A DNA stretch of 37,141 nucleotides from CAZWBR01 sp964404205 (GTDB lineage: Bacteria; Bacteroidota; Bacteroidia; Bacteroidales; Prolixibacteraceae). Under the pieces are notes generated by a model that did not search any database, was not told where the DNA came from, and saw nothing but the letters and a program-made list of their open reading frames with translations. Of this stretch, positions 34,028 through 37,141 are shown in pieces. Position 1 is the stretch's first letter. The number at the start of each line of letters is the position of its first letter. The stretch is from contig CAYOJD010000014.1 in assembly GCA_964404205.1 (NCBI GenBank), positions 1 to 37,141 on the forward strand, written 5' to 3'. The translations under genes and the position numbers were made by a program.

Positions 34028-36133
34028 ATGGCAACATTACAGACTATCAGAAACCGGGCAGGCATTGCAATCACTATTGTTATCGGATTGTCGCTGGCTG
34101 CATTTATCCTCGGTGATGCATTTAATTCGGGAAGTTCAATCCTGAGAGGGAAACAAATGGAAATTGCCGAGGTCGCCGGAAACATTGTAAATTATCAGGA
34201 GTTCCAGAAGAAAGTGGACGATTTGACCGAAATCTACAAAATGAATTCTGGGTCTAGTTCACTCGATCAAAATACGACCGACCAACTCCGCGAACAGACA
34301 TGGGAAAACATGGTGCGCAATCTGGCCATGAAAGATGCATACAAACAACTGGGCATTTCAGTTAGCCCAACCGAACTTTTCGATATGGTTCAGGGCGAAA
34401 ACCCTCACGCCATTATCCAGAGCATCTTCCGCGACCCCAATACCGGTTCGATCAACCGTTCTGCAATCATCCAGTTTCTGAAATATCAGCAAACCGCCAC
34501 CGATGGCCCCGAACGCAACTACTGGCTTTTTATCGAAAACCAGATTGTTGAAGAAAGCTCATTCACCAAATACAATACATTGTTGAGCAAAGGGATTTAC
34601 CTGACCACCGACGAAGCCAAAATGGATGCCAACGGCCGTTCAAACCAGGTAACATTCCAGTTTGTAGGCAAACCTTATCAGGCCATTTCCGACAGTTCGG
34701 TAACCGTTTCCGAAAGCGACTTGAAAGCCTATTACGATGCCCACCTGGCCAATTTCAAACAGGACGACACCCGTAATATCGAATATGTCTCTTTCCCGAT
34801 TGTCCCTTCGCAGGACGACGAAAACCAGGTTATCAAATGGAGCAACGAAATCAAAGCCGATTTTGCTGCCACCACCGACGCGGCTACATTTGTCAATGCC
34901 AATTCCGACACCCCATTCAACGGTTCGTATGCCAAGAAAAGCGAACTGGCACCCGATATCGCTGAATTTGCATTCAACGCTGCCGAAGGCACCGTATATG
35001 GCCCATACAAAGAAGGCGAAAGCTGGAAACTGGCCCGTGTAAACAAATTTCAGGATTTGCCCGACTCGGTTCAGGCCCGCCATATCCTAATCCGCGTACA
35101 AACCCAGCAGGAGGTAGCCCCGGCGCAAGCACTGGCCGACAGCCTGAAAAGAATCATCCTTCTGGGCAACGACTTTGCCGATGTAGCCCGTCAATATTCG
35201 CAGGACAACGGCTCTGCTGCCAATGGTGGCGAATTGGGCTGGTTCCGTCGCGGAATGATGGTTCCCCAGTTCGAAGAAGCTGCCTTTATGGGTCAGATCA
35301 ACGATATTCAAATTGTAGGCACCCAGTTTGGCCTTCACCTGATTCAGGTAACCAAACGTGGAGCAACCGAAAAAAATGTACAGTTGGCCGTTATCGAACG
35401 TAAAATCGAAGCCAGCAGCCGTACCATTCAAAATACCTACTCGGTAGCATCGAAATTTGCTTCCGAAAATCAGGATAAAAAAGCATTCGATGCCGCTATC
35501 GTTGCCCAGGGGCTGAACAAGAAAATGGCTAACCTTCGCGAAAACGACCGTCAGGTAGCCGGGCTCGAAAACAGCCGTCAGTTGGTACGTGGTGCTTTCC
35601 AGTCGAACGTTGGCGAAATGGTGGTCAGCTCCGAAGGCACTCCAATCTTCGAACTCGACGATCAGTTTATAGTCGCCGTGCTGACCGGAATTCAGGAAAA
35701 AGGGAACGCTCCTTTTGCTTCGGTGAAAACCACCATCGAAATGGAACTGAAAAAAGATAAAAAAGCCGAACAGCTTATCGCTAAAATGGCCGGTAAAACC
35801 GATTTAACCTCGCTTGCTTCAGAGCTGGGCACATCGGTTGGCGAAGCACAACGCGTCAACTTCGACTCTTATTCCATTCCCGGACTGGGTATCGAACCCG
35901 CTGTTGCCGGTGTAGCCTCGGCACTTACCGTAGGTCAGGTTTCGAAACCCATCAAAGGGGCAAGCGGGGTATTTGTTATCCGGGCTACAGCTGTCGATCA
36001 GGTAGCCACTCCCGATACCGATGCTGAAAAAAGCCGGTTTGCCGCTTCAACCAATTACCGCGTAGCAATGCAGGCTTTCGATGCCATTCGCGAAAGCGCC
36101 AATGTTGTCGACAAACGCTCGAAATTCTATTGA
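34028..36133 (+). CDS. PpiD-like membrane-anchored peptidyl-prolyl isomerase/chaperone
   Basis: A 701-residue periplasmic folding factor. An N-terminal membrane anchor (about 12-29) is followed by a SurA-N-like helical chaperone region (about 45-345), one parvulin domain (about 350-443; ARHILIRV, FADVARQYSQDNGSAANGG, LGWFRRGMMVPQFEEAAF, FGLHLIQV) and a C-terminal helical part. PpiD-type proteins sit at the inner membrane and assist newly translocated outer-membrane proteins. It follows the CNNM gene after 93 bp. A near-consensus TATATTCG at 33962-33969 might be its own promoter. A terminator follows it, so it closes the operon. Confidence 0.9.
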   Translation: MATLQTIRNRAGIAITIVIGLSLAAFILGDAFNSGSSILRGKQMEIAEVAGNIVNYQEFQKKVDDLTEIYKMNSGSSSLDQNTTDQLREQTWENMVRNLAMKDAYKQLGISVSPTELFDMVQGENPHAIIQSIFRDPNTGSINRSAIIQFLKYQQTATDGPERNYWLFIENQIVEESSFTKYNTLLSKGIYLTTDEAKMDANGRSNQVTFQFVGKPYQAISDSSVTVSESDLKAYYDAHLANFKQDDTRNIEYVSFPIVPSQDDENQVIKWSNEIKADFAATTDAATFVNANSDTPFNGSYAKKSELAPDIAEFAFNAAEGTVYGPYKEGESWKLARVNKFQDLPDSVQARHILIRVQTQQEVAPAQALADSLKRIILLGNDFADVARQYSQDNGSAANGGELGWFRRGMMVPQFEEAAFMGQINDIQIVGTQFGLHLIQVTKRGATEKNVQLAVIERKIEASSRTIQNTYSVASKFASENQDKKAFDAAIVAQGLNKKMANLRENDRQVAGLENSRQLVRGAFQSNVGEMVVSSEGTPIFELDDQFIVAVLTGIQEKGNAPFASVKTTIEMELKKDKKAEQLIAKMAGKTDLTSLASELGTSVGEAQRVNFDSYSIPGLGIEPAVAGVASALTVGQVSKPIKGASGVFVIRATAVDQVATPDTDAEKSRFAASTNYRVAMQAFDAIRESANVVDKRSKFY

Positions 36134-36160
36134 TTCGAAAAATCATTATTCCCCCATAGC

Positions 36161-36192
36161 AAAAGAGCTGCCCCCAAAAGGCAGCTCTTTTT
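36161..36192 (+). terminator. terminator of the nadB-to-ppiD-like block
   Basis: AAAAGAGCTGCC (36161-36172) pairs with GGCAGCTCTTTT (12 bp, perfect) across a 7-nt loop, with Ts continuing on the 3' side. It begins 28 nt after the stop codon of the PpiD-like gene. Confidence 0.93.
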
Positions 36193-36351
36193 GTTTAAAC
36201 TGCATACCACCTTCTGAGATAGCGTTACACAAAAAATAATGGCCTGTCGCTTTTGATTTTCATTGGTATTGTTGTAACTTGTAGTTGCTTACGGCTAAAC
36301 CATATTCTGAATATGACTGGCAAATCATCCGTATCATATCACGAAAAAAAG

Positions 36352-36384
36352 CTGTCGGCGGTGCTGCAAAAGCAGTCCCGACAG
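36352..36384 (+). other. imperfect hairpin, possible structured RNA element
   Basis: CTGTCGG pairs with CCGACAG (7 bp), and inside it GCTGC pairs with GCAGT (5 bp, one G-U) around an AAAA loop, with a 4/1-nt internal loop between. No T tract follows, so it is not an ordinary terminator. It lies about 165 nt before the last gene and might belong to that gene's leader or be a chance fold. Confidence 0.35.
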
Positions 36385-36548
36385 TTGTTGTTGTGGCGCC
36401 ACCGCGCTCTGTTGGCCCCTCCGGCTGAACGAACGCCCCTGACACCTGCCTTCCCGGACCATTTGGCCCTGCCTTCCCTACGGCATATCACAGCCCCTGT
36501 GCCGGTACCAAGTTTCTTGCATCTCAAAATCAGATAAAAAAAATCACG

Positions 36549-37022
36549 ATGACAAATCTGATAAATATTGAATTCAACGAAGAAGATTATGGCACCATTA
36601 TGGAAGCCATAGCTATTATTGTCAGCAAAATGCCTTTTCTGGTAAAGCTGTCGGACGACGAGAAAAAGTCGCTAATGCGGTTGGAAGATGGCCGTTCGCC
36701 CTTTGCCGCCAAAGCCTTCGATTATGCCTTGCGCGACAATTCGCTGGCCCCCAACACGGCGTTGATTGATGCCGCAGCCCTCGACGGCAATTTGTACAAC
36801 AAGCTCACCACCATTTTCAAAGAGCTAAACCGGGTTACCGAGATGGTCCGCGACACCCGCACGCTGGCCGGTGCCGAGTATTTCGACTTTGCCCGTTTGG
36901 TCTATAAAACCGCCAAGCTGCATGTCGAAATGGGCGTTCCCGGCTCGCAAACCATTGTCGACGACCTGGGAAAACTGTTTAACCCGCGGCCAAGACCCGA
37001 AGAGACTCAACAACCTTCGTAA
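36549..37022 (+). CDS. predicted all-helical cytoplasmic protein of unknown function
   Basis: A 157-residue protein with no signal peptide. The sequence is almost wholly helical: a first helix pair (about 12-32, then the LSDDEKKSLMRLEDG segment at 34-48), an Ala-rich helix (SPFAAKAFDYALRD), helices with TALIDAAALDG and NKLTTIFKELNRVTEMVRDT, then AEYFDFARLVYKTAKLHVEMGVPGSQ and a Pro-rich tail. This resembles, from memory, a family of about 150-170-residue Bacteroidota proteins with EER-LPKMGDK and late AKxGVPGAK segments, of unknown function. It ends just before a strong terminator and seems monocistronic. Confidence 0.75.
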   Translation: MTNLINIEFNEEDYGTIMEAIAIIVSKMPFLVKLSDDEKKSLMRLEDGRSPFAAKAFDYALRDNSLAPNTALIDAAALDGNLYNKLTTIFKELNRVTEMVRDTRTLAGAEYFDFARLVYKTAKLHVEMGVPGSQTIVDDLGKLFNPRPRPEETQQPS

Positions 37023-37029
37023 CTAAGCT

Positions 37030-37069
37030 AAACCCTGCCTGCTGAGCTGTGCCTCAGGCAGGGTTTTTT
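37030..37069 (+). terminator. terminator at the right edge
   Basis: AAACCCTGCCTG pairs with CAGGCAGGGTTT (12 bp, perfect), with a possible extension through TGAG/CTCA when a short bulge is allowed. Six Ts follow. It begins 8 nt after the stop codon of the helical protein gene. Confidence 0.92.
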
Positions 37070-37141
37070 AATATAAAACCGAAGTTCGACAGCTCAATCG
37101 AAGGCCTAACCTACGATGATGAAGATAAAACCTGCGATAGT

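Larger units (their letters stand above)
36134..36548. other. gene-poor, C-rich stretch with a hairpin
   Basis: 415 bp between the PpiD-like gene and the last gene. The first 60 bp hold the operon terminator. After it come an imperfect hairpin (36352-36384) and about 150 bp of unusually C/G-rich sequence. A 94-codon frame fills 36253-36537 but encodes a low-complexity Pro/Leu/Arg-rich sequence without recognisable domain, and I do not call it a gene. Confidence 0.5.

Noticed and set aside
36253..36537. 94-codon plus-strand frame before the last gene
   Set aside because: Low-complexity Pro/Leu/Arg-rich translation and no domain; more likely non-coding sequence or a decayed gene.
1..37141. CRISPR arrays, insertion sequences, integrases, prophage genes, attachment sites, replication origin
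   Set aside because: I found no regularly spaced repeats, transposase or integrase motifs, phage genes or DnaA-box clusters by reading; base composition is fairly uniform except for 36.35-36.51 kb.

Overview
The window looks like a chromosomal segment of a Bacteroidota bacterium, most likely Bacteroidales/Marinilabiliales-like (phylum confident, order tentative). The signs are: Bacteroidota-type promoters (TTG about 19-21 bp upstream of TAnnTTTG); weak or absent Shine-Dalgarno sequences; and characteristic families, namely BACON domains, DUF4251, an OMP_b-brl TonB-type receptor, GHL10 (DUF187), a GH3/serine-hydrolase fusion, an RprX/RprY-like two-component pair and an LptC/CNNM/PpiD gene string. 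No phage, IS, integrase, CRISPR or rRNA was seen. A run of 10 Ns (4979-4988) marks an assembly gap.

Layout. 1-1.7 kb: a solitary tRNA-Val with its own promoter and terminator, a secreted DUF1080 protein and a small HTH-like protein, all on the minus strand. 2-5 kb: a large exported GH3/beta-lactamase-fold fusion (minus). 5.4-12.2 kb: four exported or surface proteins on the plus strand (beta-helix lipoprotein, endonuclease/exonuclease/phosphatase-fold protein, GHL10 glycosidase-like protein, TonB-type outer-membrane receptor). 12.3-17.5 kb (minus): Ppx/GppA phosphatase, then a three-gene operon read as CPBP membrane protease, ABC ATPase, ABC-2 permease, then an unknown secreted protein. 17.9-22.2 kb (plus): a BACON-GH5 lipoprotein, a DUF4251 protein and a TAT-exported Gfo/Idh/MocA oxidoreductase.

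22.3-25.4 kb is a divergent regulatory locus: a proline-rich exported protein on the minus strand, and an RprX/RprY-like histidine kinase and response regulator on the plus strand. Three helically phased GTTAA repeats lie between the two promoters. A stand-alone LOTUS/OST-HTH-like mini-protein follows.

25.9-36.1 kb is a tight plus-strand block: nadB, nadC, coaX, an outer-membrane barrel protein, a TPR protein, LptC, a CNNM/CorC-type protein and a PpiD-like chaperone. Neighbouring genes overlap or nearly touch down to the CNNM gene, so NAD/CoA cofactor synthesis and envelope biogenesis are probably co-transcribed. The window ends with an unannotated C-rich stretch containing a hairpin and a helical protein of unknown function.

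Most of the window is envelope, glycan and housekeeping biology. The least explained parts are the 23.0-23.14 kb divergent regulatory region, the LOTUS-like mini-protein, the two unnamed envelope proteins between coaX and lptC, and the 36.2-36.5 kb stretch.
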